A stretch of 64,000 nucleotides of DNA, taken from NCBI RefSeq assembly GCF_002954615.1, contig NZ_MSCJ01000001.1, positions 1,550,001 to 1,614,000 on the forward strand, read 5' to 3'. Below are positions 1-8,119 of this stretch, piece after piece. This stretch comes from Photobacterium angustum (GTDB lineage: Bacteria; Pseudomonadota; Gammaproteobacteria; Enterobacterales; Vibrionaceae). Within the stretch, counting starts at the first letter, position 1. Each line of letters opens with the position of its first letter. The notes beneath the pieces were generated by a model. It was not told the DNA's origin, did not search any database, and worked only from the letters and a program-made list of their open reading frames with translations. The translations under genes were made by a program, and so were the position numbers.

Positions 1-1382
1 AAGCAACAACTGATGGGTCTTTTATTGTCGCACGTAATGAAGACTATCAAGCCACTAATGCAAAACAGTTTATCTACCATCCCGCTGAAGCTAAACAAAA
101 AGCTGATTTCAAATCTAACGCCAATGACTTTACTTATCCTGCCGCAGAAAATGCACTGGAATACACTTCATTGTCAGATTTTGACACCCATGGTACCAGT
201 ATGGGTGAAGCTGGATTTAACTCTGCTGGGATTGGTATGTCTGCAACCGAAACCATTTATAACGGTACTCAAGCACTCGCGGTTGATCCGTACGTAACCA
301 AAACAGGTATTGGTGAAGATGCGATTGAAAATGTCATTTTGCCACGTGTAAAAACAGCTAAAGAAGGCGTTGAACTGTTAGGTAAGATCATTGAGAAACA
401 AGGCGCATCTGAAGGCTTTGGTGTTGCCTTCGTCGATAAAACCGGTATTTGGTATTTAGAAACTGGCAGTGGTCACCAATGGATGGCACAAAAGATCCCA
501 GCCGATAAATATTTCGTTTCTGCGAACCAAGGTCGATTAACTACCTATAAACCGCATAACCCAGATTATTTAGCTTCTCCAACACTAGTTAGCTTTGCCG
601 AACAACATGCTTTATACACTCCTGTTACAGGAGAGGCTTTCAACTTCCACAAAGCTTACTCGCAAGATACCAAGAATGATCAAACGTACAATTACCCTCG
701 CGTTTGGACGTTACAACATATGTATACAAAAGGCTTAAATACCAAGATAACGCAAGGTGAGAGTTTCCCTGTCTTTTTAAAACCAAGCCATAAATTATCT
801 GTTGCAGATGTTGAACAAGGGCTACGAAACCACTATCAAGGTACGTCACACGACCCATACGCGAATAGCAATCCTAAAGAAGCATACCGACCAATATCTG
901 TATTTAGAACTCAAGAATCACACATATTGCAAGTTCGTCCTAATCTGCCTATCGCTATCGGTGAAACCGAATACATGGCATACGGGATGACAGCACTCAG
1001 CGTTTATATTCCTTACTATCAAGGTATGACAGAGGTGCCTAAAGCATTAACCATTGGCACAGATAAAGCAGACAACCTATCTGCTAACTGGCAATTCCGT
1101 AAGTTACAAACCATTGCCATGACCAACTGGAATGAGTTCTCGCCAATTGTTCAAAAAGCCTATCAACAATTTGAGCAGCAAACGGCCGTTAAGCAACAAG
1201 AGCTTGAAAAGCAGTACCTTGCGATATACAAAAAACAACCTAAACAAGCACAAGCATTAATCAATCAATTCGAACAAAAAACAGTTGATAACGCATTGGC
1301 ATTAACCAATGAATTAACCAATACCTTATTAACAAAAATGACCCATAACACCGATATGCTGTATCACTTTGAAGGCGCATAA
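1..1382 (+). CDS. C69-family dipeptidase, 5' end outside window
   Basis: The reading frame is open from base 3 to the stop at 1380-1382, so the protein lacks only its N-terminus, including the catalytic Cys that C69 (N-terminal nucleophile) peptidases carry just after the signal peptide. The first visible residues, TTDGSFIVARNEDY, are the typical segment right after that Cys. The interior motif GEAGFNSAGIGMSATETIYNG and the later GSGHQW region also fit the family. Known members cleave dipeptides and are secreted or periplasmic. About 460 residues are visible. The C-terminus is Gln/Lys-rich and helical. A hairpin terminator follows. Family assignment is confident; substrate is unknown. Confidence 0.88.
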   Translation, partial: ATTDGSFIVARNEDYQATNAKQFIYHPAEAKQKADFKSNANDFTYPAAENALEYTSLSDFDTHGTSMGEAGFNSAGIGMSATETIYNGTQALAVDPYVTKTGIGEDAIENVILPRVKTAKEGVELLGKIIEKQGASEGFGVAFVDKTGIWYLETGSGHQWMAQKIPADKYFVSANQGRLTTYKPHNPDYLASPTLVSFAEQHALYTPVTGEAFNFHKAYSQDTKNDQTYNYPRVWTLQHMYTKGLNTKITQGESFPVFLKPSHKLSVADVEQGLRNHYQGTSHDPYANSNPKEAYRPISVFRTQESHILQVRPNLPIAIGETEYMAYGMTALSVYIPYYQGMTEVPKALTIGTDKADNLSANWQFRKLQTIAMTNWNEFSPIVQKAYQQFEQQTAVKQQELEKQYLAIYKKQPKQAQALINQFEQKTVDNALALTNELTNTLLTKMTHNTDMLYHFEGA

Positions 1383-1410
1383 GTTGATAAAACATAATCA
1401 CTAGCAATAA

Positions 1411-1460
1411 TCGAGAGATAACCAAAGGTTATAAAATTAAGGGTTATTTCTCGTTTTATC
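1411..1460 (+). terminator. Rho-independent terminator after C69 dipeptidase
   Basis: The arms cgagagataacc (1412-1423) and ggttatttctcg (1442-1453) pair with one G-U, and are followed by the T-rich run ttttatctttt. Confidence 0.7.
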
Positions 1461-1551
1461 TTTTCAATGTCGCACTTTGAAACAATATTTATACCTATTC
1501 TTTTTCCGCATCTTATATCATTTGCTCATTCTGTTATGAGCACTCTCGACA

Positions 1552-2667
1552 ATGCGAATACTACTCACCTTTCTTAGCCTTATTGTTCTTGTCTTTATCC
1601 CTTGTTCTGCATTGGCAAAAACAAGTGAGCAACAAGCTCAGATCACCTTAGGCCGCTATTTATTTAATGATGTTCGCTTATCAAAGCTCGGCAATCGCAG
1701 CTGTGGCCTTTGCCATGCTGTCGATCTTGGTTGGACAAATCGATTTAGCAAAGTTCCTGATATCAATGGCAACCCAACAACGCTAAACACGCCAGCATTA
1801 CTTAATGTTGCCCAATATGACCAATTCATGCAAAGTCGCGAAGGATTACAGACACTAGAACAAGCTATTTTGTTGCCTTTATTTGGCACAACCCCAACAG
1901 AAATGGGGATGACAGAGCCGTTATTATTACAACGTTTACAACAAGCGTCTGATATCTATACCCCACTATTTGAAGCCAGTTATCAATCAGCAGATATCAC
2001 AACCCAGAAAGTCATTGACGCATTAGCGAAGTATGTAGAAACAATTCAAAGTGTTGATACGCCCTATCACCGTTATTTATCTGGTGATACTGATGCGCTA
2101 AATAAAGAGCAAAAGCTAGGATTAGCACTGTTCAATAGTGATCGCCTAAAGTGCTCACAGTGCCATGGTGGCGAGCTATTAAATACCCCTAAAAACAACA
2201 CCGATCCACTTTATGTCAGCACAGGGTTGTACGGTATAAAAAATAAAGATGGTAAATACTTATACCCTGAAAATGAACGTGGCAAAGCCAGTTTTAGCCA
2301 TAAAGAAAGTGACGACGGAAAATACCGTATACCTTCATTGATCAATGTGAGCGAAACAGCACCTTGGGGGCATGATGGCAGCGTACAATCACTCGAGCAG
2401 TATATTGAACATTATGCTGCCGGTGGACGAATGCTGACGATAGGAAAAAATGCAGGAGATGGTCGTTATCATCTCAATAAAGACAACAAGATCTCAGGCT
2501 TTAGTTTATCGAATAAAGAGAAAAAAGCGCTCGTTGCTTTTCTCAACAGCTTAACCATAAATCGACTACCAGCACAGCAACACCAAGATCCCTTTTGCCA
2601 GTTAGTCCCATTAAAAAATAAAAAAGACAGCCCGAACTGTCTTCCACCTTTTAAAGTGAAGTCATGA
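1552..2667 (+). CDS. MbnH/MauG-like di-haem c enzyme
   Basis: 371 residues with an N-terminal signal peptide ending near residue 22 (CSALA). Two haem c attachment motifs are visible, CGLCH at 51-55 and CSQCH at 201-205, the two-domain plan of bacterial cytochrome c peroxidase/MauG. Segments such as LLPLFGTTPTEMGM, PYHRYLSGD, STGLYG, APWGHDGS and YAAGGR match the subgroup that includes MbnH (MXAN_0977-type di-haem enzymes), which are coded beside a small partner protein. MbnH is known to oxidise a Trp of its partner MbnP to kynurenine. The ATGA overlap with the next gene fits such a pair. Periplasmic location is inferred from the signal peptide. The exact reaction here is not established. Confidence 0.8.
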   Translation: MRILLTFLSLIVLVFIPCSALAKTSEQQAQITLGRYLFNDVRLSKLGNRSCGLCHAVDLGWTNRFSKVPDINGNPTTLNTPALLNVAQYDQFMQSREGLQTLEQAILLPLFGTTPTEMGMTEPLLLQRLQQASDIYTPLFEASYQSADITTQKVIDALAKYVETIQSVDTPYHRYLSGDTDALNKEQKLGLALFNSDRLKCSQCHGGELLNTPKNNTDPLYVSTGLYGIKNKDGKYLYPENERGKASFSHKESDDGKYRIPSLINVSETAPWGHDGSVQSLEQYIEHYAAGGRMLTIGKNAGDGRYHLNKDNKISGFSLSNKEKKALVAFLNSLTINRLPAQQHQDPFCQLVPLKNKKDSPNCLPPFKVKS

Positions 2668-3176
2668 ACACCATAAACAAGACCATGAAAAAGACGATTC
2701 AGCTAATAACAATAAGCACCTTGCTAAGCCAATCAATGGCCGTAAGCGCGAACACCGACATTAACCCTGAACACAAAGGACGTAATGATTATTTTGCCAA
2801 AAGTTATCAGCCATTATGTAACTTGCCAACAAAGACTATTGCTACAGCTTCAACACTTGAAGAGGCCAGCCAGCAAGAATTTATTTTAAATAAAGAATTA
2901 GGCTTATCCACCCAGCTAAATTCCCAAGGTGAAGCTTATATTCAACTGGCGATCAAAGAGTGGAATGAGAAGTTTATCGTCGGTGTTACACCGAAAACCC
3001 AAGTATCGATGGCGGGTGCTGATATTCAAGGCGCAGATATTGTTAACTTGCAATGTGCCGAGCAATCACAATACCTTACCCACTTAAACACCCACGAATG
3101 GGGAAGCTATACTCTGAAACTCACAGGTAAGCCAAACCAGTTAGTGAAAGTACAAATCACCACAACAGATAAGTAG
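2664..3176 (+). CDS. Small exported protein, partner of the di-haem enzyme
   Basis: 170 residues starting at the ATGA overlap with the upstream di-haem gene; a second possible start is ATG 2685 (MKKTIQLITIS), which begins the hydrophobic signal segment. Cleavage after VSA or SANT is likely. The mature part has only two Cys (in PLCNLP and LQCAEQ) and two Trp (in KEWNEK and HEWGSY). I do not recognise the family. It is much shorter than canonical MbnP and lacks the four-Cys signature of the 'metallo-mystery pair' proteins, yet occupies the same genomic position. Translational coupling suggests it works with the enzyme, perhaps as substrate or metal-binding partner; that is inference. Confidence 0.7.
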   Translation: MNTINKTMKKTIQLITISTLLSQSMAVSANTDINPEHKGRNDYFAKSYQPLCNLPTKTIATASTLEEASQQEFILNKELGLSTQLNSQGEAYIQLAIKEWNEKFIVGVTPKTQVSMAGADIQGADIVNLQCAEQSQYLTHLNTHEWGSYTLKLTGKPNQLVKVQITTTDK

Positions 3177-3180
3177 AAAC

Positions 3181-3210
3181 AAGCCTGAGCAATCTTTGCT
3201 TAGGCTTATT
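3181..3210. terminator. Bidirectional hairpin between convergent genes
   Basis: The arms aagcctgagc (3181-3190) and gcttaggctt (3198-3207) pair with one G-U. It sits between the convergent di-haem unit and the lipoprotein gene and can serve both. Confidence 0.65.
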
Positions 3211-3219
3211 GTTTCAAAC

Positions 3220-3501
3220 TTATAAACCTGTGTTGCGGTGGTATTCTTGCTCAGCAAATTCTTTGCCTTTTTGTGCCGCCGCCGCACAAGACTCTGGTGC
3301 AATATCACCACGCTCAGTCACATATTGCTTAAGCTCCGCCGCTTTCTCTGTGCGATTAAAAAATTCATGATAGCCAATATTTTTACATAGCTCCCATGAC
3401 GATACACCCGCTGCATTTTTTAATGTATAGCTATTTGATGGCGTTCCAGCACACCCCACTAGCCCGAATGCAATCAGTGAAAATAACACCTGCTTTTTCA
3501 T
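3220..3501 (-). CDS. Small lipoprotein, unknown function
   Basis: 93 residues from ATG 3501, chosen because ggat lies at good spacing upstream and the upstream in-frame TTG adds only one residue. The N-terminus MKKQVLFSLIAFGLVGCAG is a type II signal peptide with lipobox LVGC, so Cys17 is the likely lipidated residue and the product is probably on the outer membrane, periplasmic face. The mature part is short and charged, with two more Cys (ELCKN, ESCAA) that could form a disulphide. I do not recognise the family and its neighbours give no hint of function. Confidence 0.75.
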   Translation of the reverse strand: MKKQVLFSLIAFGLVGCAGTPSNSYTLKNAAGVSSWELCKNIGYHEFFNRTEKAAELKQYVTERGDIAPESCAAAAQKGKEFAEQEYHRNTGL

Positions 3502-3714
3502 CAAAAATCCTTTGTTTCAACTTTATCTCAATGATTTGACATACAATATCACATCATCTCTTACTTATGTTTTAGTATAAACATGATACTGATTCAAAGC
3601 CTCATTATTGATTAGACGTTAATAGGATAATTTCCTAATATACGCATGGTTCAAATACGTTTATGATCGTTGCTAATGTAACCTTCATCGCTAGAGCTAT
3701 TTTTAGGATTCACC

Positions 3715-4095
3715 ATGAGCAATTTTAATCTTTATACCGCCCTTTTACCTTGTTTCGATTGCCGTCAACAAAAAGCAGAAGCAAGCTTAGGTTGGCTAAC
3801 CCCTGCTATGCATGAAGCGGTTCTTGCGCAAGTTAATACCATCATTACAGCGAGCAATGATTACCCTGATGATCTTGTTACCACTATCACTTGTTCTGTT
3901 GATGAAGCTAAGTATTACCTATTGTTAAATGCATTTGCTTATTCAGAAGAAGAAATGCAAACAACAGGCGTAGATCCAGACGACCTTGTTGAAATTGAAA
4001 AAGAAATCAAAGCAAACAAGAATGCTGATGGCATGATTGAGCTTGAACATGACATTGCGCTACAAGGCTGTACTACTTGCTGCCCTGACGCATAA
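3715..4095 (+). CDS. Small two-CxxC protein, paralogue 1
   Basis: 126 residues, no signal peptide or membrane segment, acidic. The N-terminus has LPCFDC (CxxC, near residue 13) followed by LGWLTPAM, the centre has CSVDEAKYYLLLN, and the C-terminus has HDIALQGCTTCCPD. The same blocks in the same order occur in the product of 9676-10071, so the two are paralogues. Paired CxxC motifs at both ends suggest a shared metal site (zinc-ribbon-like) or a redox pair; this is inference. I do not recognise a named family. The gene stands alone, with a nitroreductase gene 145 bases downstream on the same strand. Confidence 0.75.
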   Translation: MSNFNLYTALLPCFDCRQQKAEASLGWLTPAMHEAVLAQVNTIITASNDYPDDLVTTITCSVDEAKYYLLLNAFAYSEEEMQTTGVDPDDLVEIEKEIKANKNADGMIELEHDIALQGCTTCCPDA

Positions 4096-4240
4096 TTCCA
4101 TACTATTTACTATGGTGTACGCTATGTGCGCCATAGTCATATTCCCCCTCTCGCCTCAACCATACCGCCTTAAGACTTGAAATTACGCTGACTAGCCCCA
4201 TTTTATTAATACGACAATTAATAATAAGAGCAAAAATAAG

Positions 4241-4894
4241 ATGAACAGCCCTATTTTAGATGACTTAAATTGGCGTTATACCACCAAGAGTTACGATCCT
4301 AATAAAACCATCTCAGCAGAAAATATTGCCATTATTTCAGAAGCACTACGCTTATCAGCATCATCAATCAACTCGCAGCCATGGCGCTTTATTATTTTAG
4401 AATCAGATGATGCTAAACAACGATTTAGCAATACCTTTGAGACTAAGTTTTTAGCCAATAAACCTCACGCAACTAACGCCAGCCATATCATTTTATTTAC
4501 TCACAACCCTCATTATTCGATTGAAGATTTTGAAGCTGTGATAGATAAAAATATTCTTGATGGCCGAATTAAACCAGAGAAAAAAGACGATGCAGTGAGC
4601 AAGTTTAGCTTTGCGGATTTATACACCGAGCCGAGTGGTTACAATGCTAATTGGACAAAAGCACAACTGTATCTTGCTTTCGGTAATATTCTGCATGTTC
4701 TTGCACGATTAAAAATAGACTCAACACCACTTGAAGGTATTGACGTAAAACGTGTTGAGAAAGAATTCAGCCAAGAGTTAGATGGCTTCTCATGCCCTGT
4801 CGCACTAGCGATTGGCTACCATGATGAATCTGATTTTAATGCTCGTTTACCTAAATCTCGTATGCCATTAGAAACTGTTGTTCATAAAATCTAA
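4241..4894 (+). CDS. NAD(P)H-dependent nitroreductase/flavin reductase (FRase I/NfsB-like)
   Basis: 217 residues, the usual length for the NfsB/FRase I family of FMN-containing homodimeric oxidoreductases. Typical landmarks are RYTTKSYDP near the N-terminus, LRLSASSINSQPW (FMN-binding region), AYLAFGN-type sequence (QLYLAFGNILH), and the C-terminal ALAIGYHDESD followed by LPKSR. It resembles the major flavin reductase of Aliivibrio fischeri by eye. The family reduces FMN, quinones and nitroaromatics using NAD(P)H in the cytoplasm. No nearby lux genes are present, so a role in luminescence cannot be argued from context. A terminator follows 100 bases downstream. Confidence 0.88.
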   Translation: MNSPILDDLNWRYTTKSYDPNKTISAENIAIISEALRLSASSINSQPWRFIILESDDAKQRFSNTFETKFLANKPHATNASHIILFTHNPHYSIEDFEAVIDKNILDGRIKPEKKDDAVSKFSFADLYTEPSGYNANWTKAQLYLAFGNILHVLARLKIDSTPLEGIDVKRVEKEFSQELDGFSCPVALAIGYHDESDFNARLPKSRMPLETVVHKI

Positions 4895-4994
4895 CAGCAT
4901 GTGGAATGATAAAGTGATAGGTGAACCTTAAATAATAAGCCAACACACTAATAACATTATTCAACCAGTTGATGGTTTATTATCTATTAACTAT

Positions 4995-5030
4995 AAAAAA
5001 GCCGCTGATTAATCAGTGGCTTTTTCTTTT
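4995..5030. terminator. Hairpin terminator, left copy of tRNA-Ser terminator
   Basis: The arms aaaaagccgctgatt (4996-5010) and aatcagtggcttttt (5011-5025) end in a T-rich run. It is nearly identical to the hairpin at 8645-8680 beside the intact tRNA-Ser, forming with the tRNA remnant a direct repeat that bounds the accessory segment. Confidence 0.8.
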
Positions 5031-5036
5031 AAAACT

Positions 5037-5077
5037 TGGCGAAGAGATAGGCTATGAATTCTCGATACGCGATAAAA
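5037..5077 (-). pseudogene. Remnant of tRNA-Ser 3' end
   Basis: On the minus strand this stretch reads as a decayed copy of the 3' part of the tRNA-Ser at 8686-8776: variable arm base, T arm and acceptor strand, ending in CCA. By eye about three quarters of the positions match, with one deletion and a ruined T-stem. The adjacent terminator is also duplicated. It is either an attachment-site duplication from integration at the tRNA or what is left of a tandem tRNA copy. Confidence 0.7.
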
Positions 5078-5084
5078 CAATAGT

Positions 5085-5154
5085 AACCACCAAACGTTAC
5101 GCATAGTAAAAATGCCACGCGTGCAAATCACGCTTTAGCTATTTGTTATGTAAA
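5085..5154 (-). repeat. Truncated integron attC-like site
   Basis: Read on the minus strand just after the stop codon of the 5155-5601 gene, the sequence begins CATAACAAATAGCTAAAGCG and continues GCACGCGTGGCATTTTT, the pattern of the left half of Vibrio-type attC sites. The complementary right half (a CTTTAGC... then GTTA) is absent: the sequence runs straight into the tRNA remnant, so the site is cut at the island edge. Confidence 0.55.
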
Positions 5155-5601
5155 TTATTTCAGCGCAATGTAGACGCTAACTTTACTAGCACTTTCGTAA
5201 TGCTCAAAATCTGTTGTATAAGCCCTTTCATGCGCACAATTAGAAGAAGCAAAGTACGACCAAACAGACTGCCACGCGGCGATAACGGCAGCAGGAAACT
5301 CACCTTCGGATTCAAACTTAAGGTAAGAGCCAGATAGAACAGATACCGATGACAGCGCAACATTTGAAGAGGATATTTCATCCGCCCCCATCAAAACATC
5401 AAAGTAGCCATCAACATCAGACTCGTAATTGCAGTAGACACTATAAGCCCTTGCCCCCGATTGATAATTGATGACTAAGTTCGCATCAACGTATTCAACA
5501 TGTTTTGGTATATTCGCCGTTTCAGGATTCATCTCAATTTCATTGCGGGTTCTTAGAACTAAACCTTGGATTTCAAAACCTTTTACTTCAACAACTTCCA
5601 T
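5155..5601 (-). CDS. GyrI-like/effector-binding domain protein (cassette gene)
   Basis: 148 residues with ggag at good spacing before ATG 5601. The sequence pattern VYCNYESDVDGYFDVLMGA, then YLKFESEGEFP, AWQSVWSYF, RAYTTDFEHY and a final VYIALK matches the GyrI-like (AraC effector-binding) fold, whose members bind small molecules or, for GyrI/SbmC, DNA gyrase. It is a stand-alone effector domain with no DNA-binding part. Such proteins are common cargo of vibrio integron cassettes, consistent with the attC-like sites on either side. Cytoplasmic; ligand unknown. Confidence 0.72.
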   Translation of the reverse strand: MEVVEVKGFEIQGLVLRTRNEIEMNPETANIPKHVEYVDANLVINYQSGARAYSVYCNYESDVDGYFDVLMGADEISSSNVALSSVSVLSGSYLKFESEGEFPAAVIAAWQSVWSYFASSNCAHERAYTTDFEHYESASKVSVYIALK

Positions 5602-5613
5602 TTTTTACTCCAT

Positions 5614-5720
5614 TGACATAACGACTGCAATAAGGTGTGCCCCGCTGAACTAACCAAGCACACTGAACTCTATACCCAACAACTACCAAGTTGTAACGAA
5701 TCATCTTAATTGCTTTGCTA
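5614..5720 (-). repeat. Integron attC-like site
   Basis: On the minus strand it begins at the stop codon of the 5718-6317 gene: TAGCAAAGCAATTAAG ... CCTTATTGCAGTCGTTATG. The two ends are imperfectly complementary, with the extra bases expected for attC, and the right end has the G/TTATG crossover form. Length near 107 bases is usual for attC. The interior GTTACAACTTGG also fits the vibrio type. Confidence 0.65.
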
Positions 5721-6317
5721 TGCCCGGCAAAATAGTAGAGCAACAACAGGGTAGTACTTGCCGTCATGACTTGAATGTTTTTGGGACATATTTGGACAGC
5801 ACCAGGCTATAGCACCTACGTTAAATGACGGTAAGGCTTCAATAAATTTACTCACGTCTTCATCATTAGCTCTATCTGACTGAGAGTATGGTGCTACAAA
5901 TACTACTCCTATCTTTTCACCTTCATCTTTAATCTTTCGGACATCAGAAAGTGCACCAAACAACTGCGATTTAACCAAATTTGTATATTGTTTTTTATTT
6001 AGAATATTTGGAAAAGAGACTTTGGCTTCAATAAAAGCACCGATTGATTTATCTGCTAAATAAAGGTCATTCCTACCTTTAGAGTCTTCACCGTCATCTG
6101 CGACTTTTATGGTCTGAAACTCTTCAAGAGCTATCATGCCACTTCTCCAAGCAGCCCCAGCCAATATGCCTACATTTGCCCTTTCGTTATACCAATAAGG
6201 AAGATCATCTCCATCCCATACTGATATATAATCTTGTATGCACTCAATCCAGCTTAAAAGAAGTGACCTATACGACAAAAGGCTTTCATCACGAATATGA
6301 ACACCTGAACTAACCAT
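5718..6317 (-). CDS. Putative PD-(D/E)XK-type protein (cassette gene)
   Basis: 199 residues from ATG 6317, preferred over ATG 6329 because gagga lies just upstream of it. I recognise no named family. The stretch GRNDLYLADKSIGAFIEAKV has Asp84, then Glu97-x-Lys99, the spacing of the PD-(D/E)XK nuclease core, with strand-like hydrophobic flanks and a preceding conserved-looking Glu in YNERANVG (near 45). This suggests a restriction-endonuclease-like fold, but the motif is short and could be chance. It lies between two attC-like sites, so it is a probable gene cassette. A role in defence is inference from the motif and setting. Confidence 0.62.
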   Translation of the reverse strand: MVSSGVHIRDESLLSYRSLLLSWIECIQDYISVWDGDDLPYWYNERANVGILAGAAWRSGMIALEEFQTIKVADDGEDSKGRNDLYLADKSIGAFIEAKVSFPNILNKKQYTNLVKSQLFGALSDVRKIKDEGEKIGVVFVAPYSQSDRANDEDVSKFIEALPSFNVGAIAWCCPNMSQKHSSHDGKYYPVVALLFCRA

Positions 6318-6333
6318 TTTTATCCTCATCGTT

Positions 6334-6541
6334 TTAAGGGGCGAAAAACGATAGCTTCACGCGAAAATACCACATTAAATGCCATAAATTAATTTAACAA
6401 AAATAGCGGAGCGTTTTTCGTCAGCCTGAAACCCCTAGTTATACTTATTTTTTCTCGACGGCTTTAGTAGCTACAACAGCTAAACCCAACGATAGAATCA
6501 AAAATGCCAAGCGTTGGAAAACACTCTTAAATGCTTTGTTA
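6334..6541 (-). repeat. Integron attC-like site, enlarged or interrupted
   Basis: On the minus strand it starts at the stop codon of the HEPN-like gene with TAACAAAGCATTTAAGAG and then CCAACGCTTGGCATTTTTG, closely matching Vibrio superintegron attC sites. The right end CGCCCCTTAAAACG is a partial partner of the left arm but lacks the usual final GTTA. At about 208 bases it is long, and includes an inverted CGAAAAACG/CGTTTTTCG pair, so a small insertion inside attC is likely. Confidence 0.65.
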
Positions 6542-7681
6542 GCTTTTAGTTGTACTCTCCAACCATGAATTCATCCGTGCAATATAGTTATCAAGCTCTG
6601 CATTTTGCGAGGTAAATAGAACTAAGGTTGACTCCCAATACTCTAAGTCAGATTCATCGTGACGCTGAGGATAGATGTCTTTGCACTCAAAGAACATATA
6701 ATTTAGTCGAGATATGAAGTAGAGATCATTGAACACTACCATCTCAACAATATTTTTATAAAACACATCTAAGTCAAAGAAATCATTAAAGATTACACTA
6801 AGTATATGAGGTACTTTTTGTCTTTCGACATCTATGCTTTTAATACCAAGCTGACTACTTATTGCATCTATTTGATGCTTGTTTCCAACTTCAACCTGAC
6901 GATAAAGCATATCAAAATAAGGAGATTTGTTTACCAATGGAGTGATAAGTTCTTCAAACCTACTTACAATTTCCATTCGCTTTTCTGTGCAGTAAGGAAG
7001 CCTTTTGTAAGTTATAACGATGTCCCCCTCATATGTATAACCTTCTTCACTACAAGCTTGTTCTAGCAAGCTATTAAACTTTTTAACAAACGAAGGAAAA
7101 AGAAAATTTGGAGCAACTTCTTCGATTATTAACTCACAGGCCAGTTCTAACTCTTTAATCTTTGTTTTTGCTAGGGACAAATAGTTGTTGATCTCTTCCT
7201 TTATTTGAGAGATTCGCTCTGCTTGCTCTTTTGTTAAACTTGTATTTGAAAGTTGCTTGTCCAGATCCACTTTTAGTAATTGTTTAAATAACACCTTTAT
7301 GACCGAGATGTACTCTTCTAAATGAATTCGTTGAACTGTGAGACCATTTCCTTGATGGTATAGCTTATTTCTAATTCCATGGAAAAATTCAACTCGGGCT
7401 AAATCTTTTAAGCTGATTCCTTGTCTACTACTTTTGACGCCCTCAACAACGTCATGGAAACCCTTGCGAATTATGGTGTAACGTTCGTCTTCCGACGTTG
7501 TTGATCCTGTAATTTTCTTAGGAAGACCTAAATAGGTCTTTAGTAACATTTCTGCTCCAACATCTAATAACAGGAAAGCAATTAAGTTATCTTCTTCACT
7601 CTTTTTTCTTGCATGGTTGATAGCCTCACTCACGATTTTTACGGGCGCTTTTTGCCAAGCTTCTAAATTTTCTTTACTCAT
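6539..7681 (-). CDS. Putative HEPN-domain protein (cassette gene)
   Basis: 380 residues. Residues 33-52 (LIAFLLLDVGAEMLLKTYLG) and the following EFFHGIRNKLYHQGN contain R104-N-x3-H109, the RX4H motif of HEPN domains, many of which are ribonucleases in toxin-antitoxin, abortive-infection and CRISPR systems. A helical, charge-rich stretch follows (about 140-190) and the C-terminal half is helical without a motif I recognise. It resembles large HEPN proteins of the DUF3644/AbiV sort in layout, not convincingly in sequence. The stop codon is fused to an attC-like site, so it is a probable integron cassette. Toxic or antiphage activity is inference. Confidence 0.7.
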   Translation of the reverse strand: MSKENLEAWQKAPVKIVSEAINHARKKSEEDNLIAFLLLDVGAEMLLKTYLGLPKKITGSTTSEDERYTIIRKGFHDVVEGVKSSRQGISLKDLARVEFFHGIRNKLYHQGNGLTVQRIHLEEYISVIKVLFKQLLKVDLDKQLSNTSLTKEQAERISQIKEEINNYLSLAKTKIKELELACELIIEEVAPNFLFPSFVKKFNSLLEQACSEEGYTYEGDIVITYKRLPYCTEKRMEIVSRFEELITPLVNKSPYFDMLYRQVEVGNKHQIDAISSQLGIKSIDVERQKVPHILSVIFNDFFDLDVFYKNIVEMVVFNDLYFISRLNYMFFECKDIYPQRHDESDLEYWESTLVLFTSQNAELDNYIARMNSWLESTTKS

Positions 7682-8119
7682 CTACTTTCATCTCTAAATC
7701 TAATATAAGCTAACAGTGTATTAATAAGTATTCTTACTTTCACGTAAAAAACTCATAAAATATCTTCATCGTACTCAATATAATCTCTACATATCATGAG
7801 GTTGGTAGCATTATTTAACACCAATACTTTATGGAAGTATCTGAAAAATAAGAGGTGTATTTAATCTGTCTTATTAAATACAAAACGGAACTCAAACGAG
7901 AAAACCACCACGTTTCATTACCACTGTTTATACACATTAAATAAAATTAGTGCAAAATCACGTTAATACGATAGGAATGAGTATCTGTTCGAGATAATAA
8001 AAGGGAAAATATGAGTGAGCCGAATAACTCACTCATTTGTAAACATAAGTGCGTAGAGTACAAACCGTACAATACGCACTAGTGTTTTAGTAAATTTCAG
8101 GATAAATACTATCTCCCAT
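7682..8119. other. Gene-poor AT-rich gap with two strong hairpins
   Basis: No convincing gene is present. Two inverted repeats stand out: atgagtgag (8011-8019) with ctcactcat (8028-8036), and agtgcgta..gtac (8048-8061) with gtac..tacgcact (8067-8080). Both lie downstream of the small minus-strand membrane-protein gene and may terminate it. Near 7713-7720 the minus strand reads GTTAGC just ahead of the HEPN-like gene, possibly the worn right end of another cassette junction. Confidence 0.5.

Noticed and set aside
640..858. Minus-strand frame inside the C69 dipeptidase gene
   Set aside because: Shadow of a clear family protein on the other strand.
4241..4894. Luciferase-linked flavin reductase (lux context)
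   Set aside because: The protein resembles FRase I, but there is no lux gene in the window, so a luminescence role is unsupported.
7682..8119. Fourth attC site upstream of the HEPN-like gene
   Set aside because: GTTAGC is present but I cannot find complementary attC arms; the two hairpins nearby are symmetric and look like terminators.
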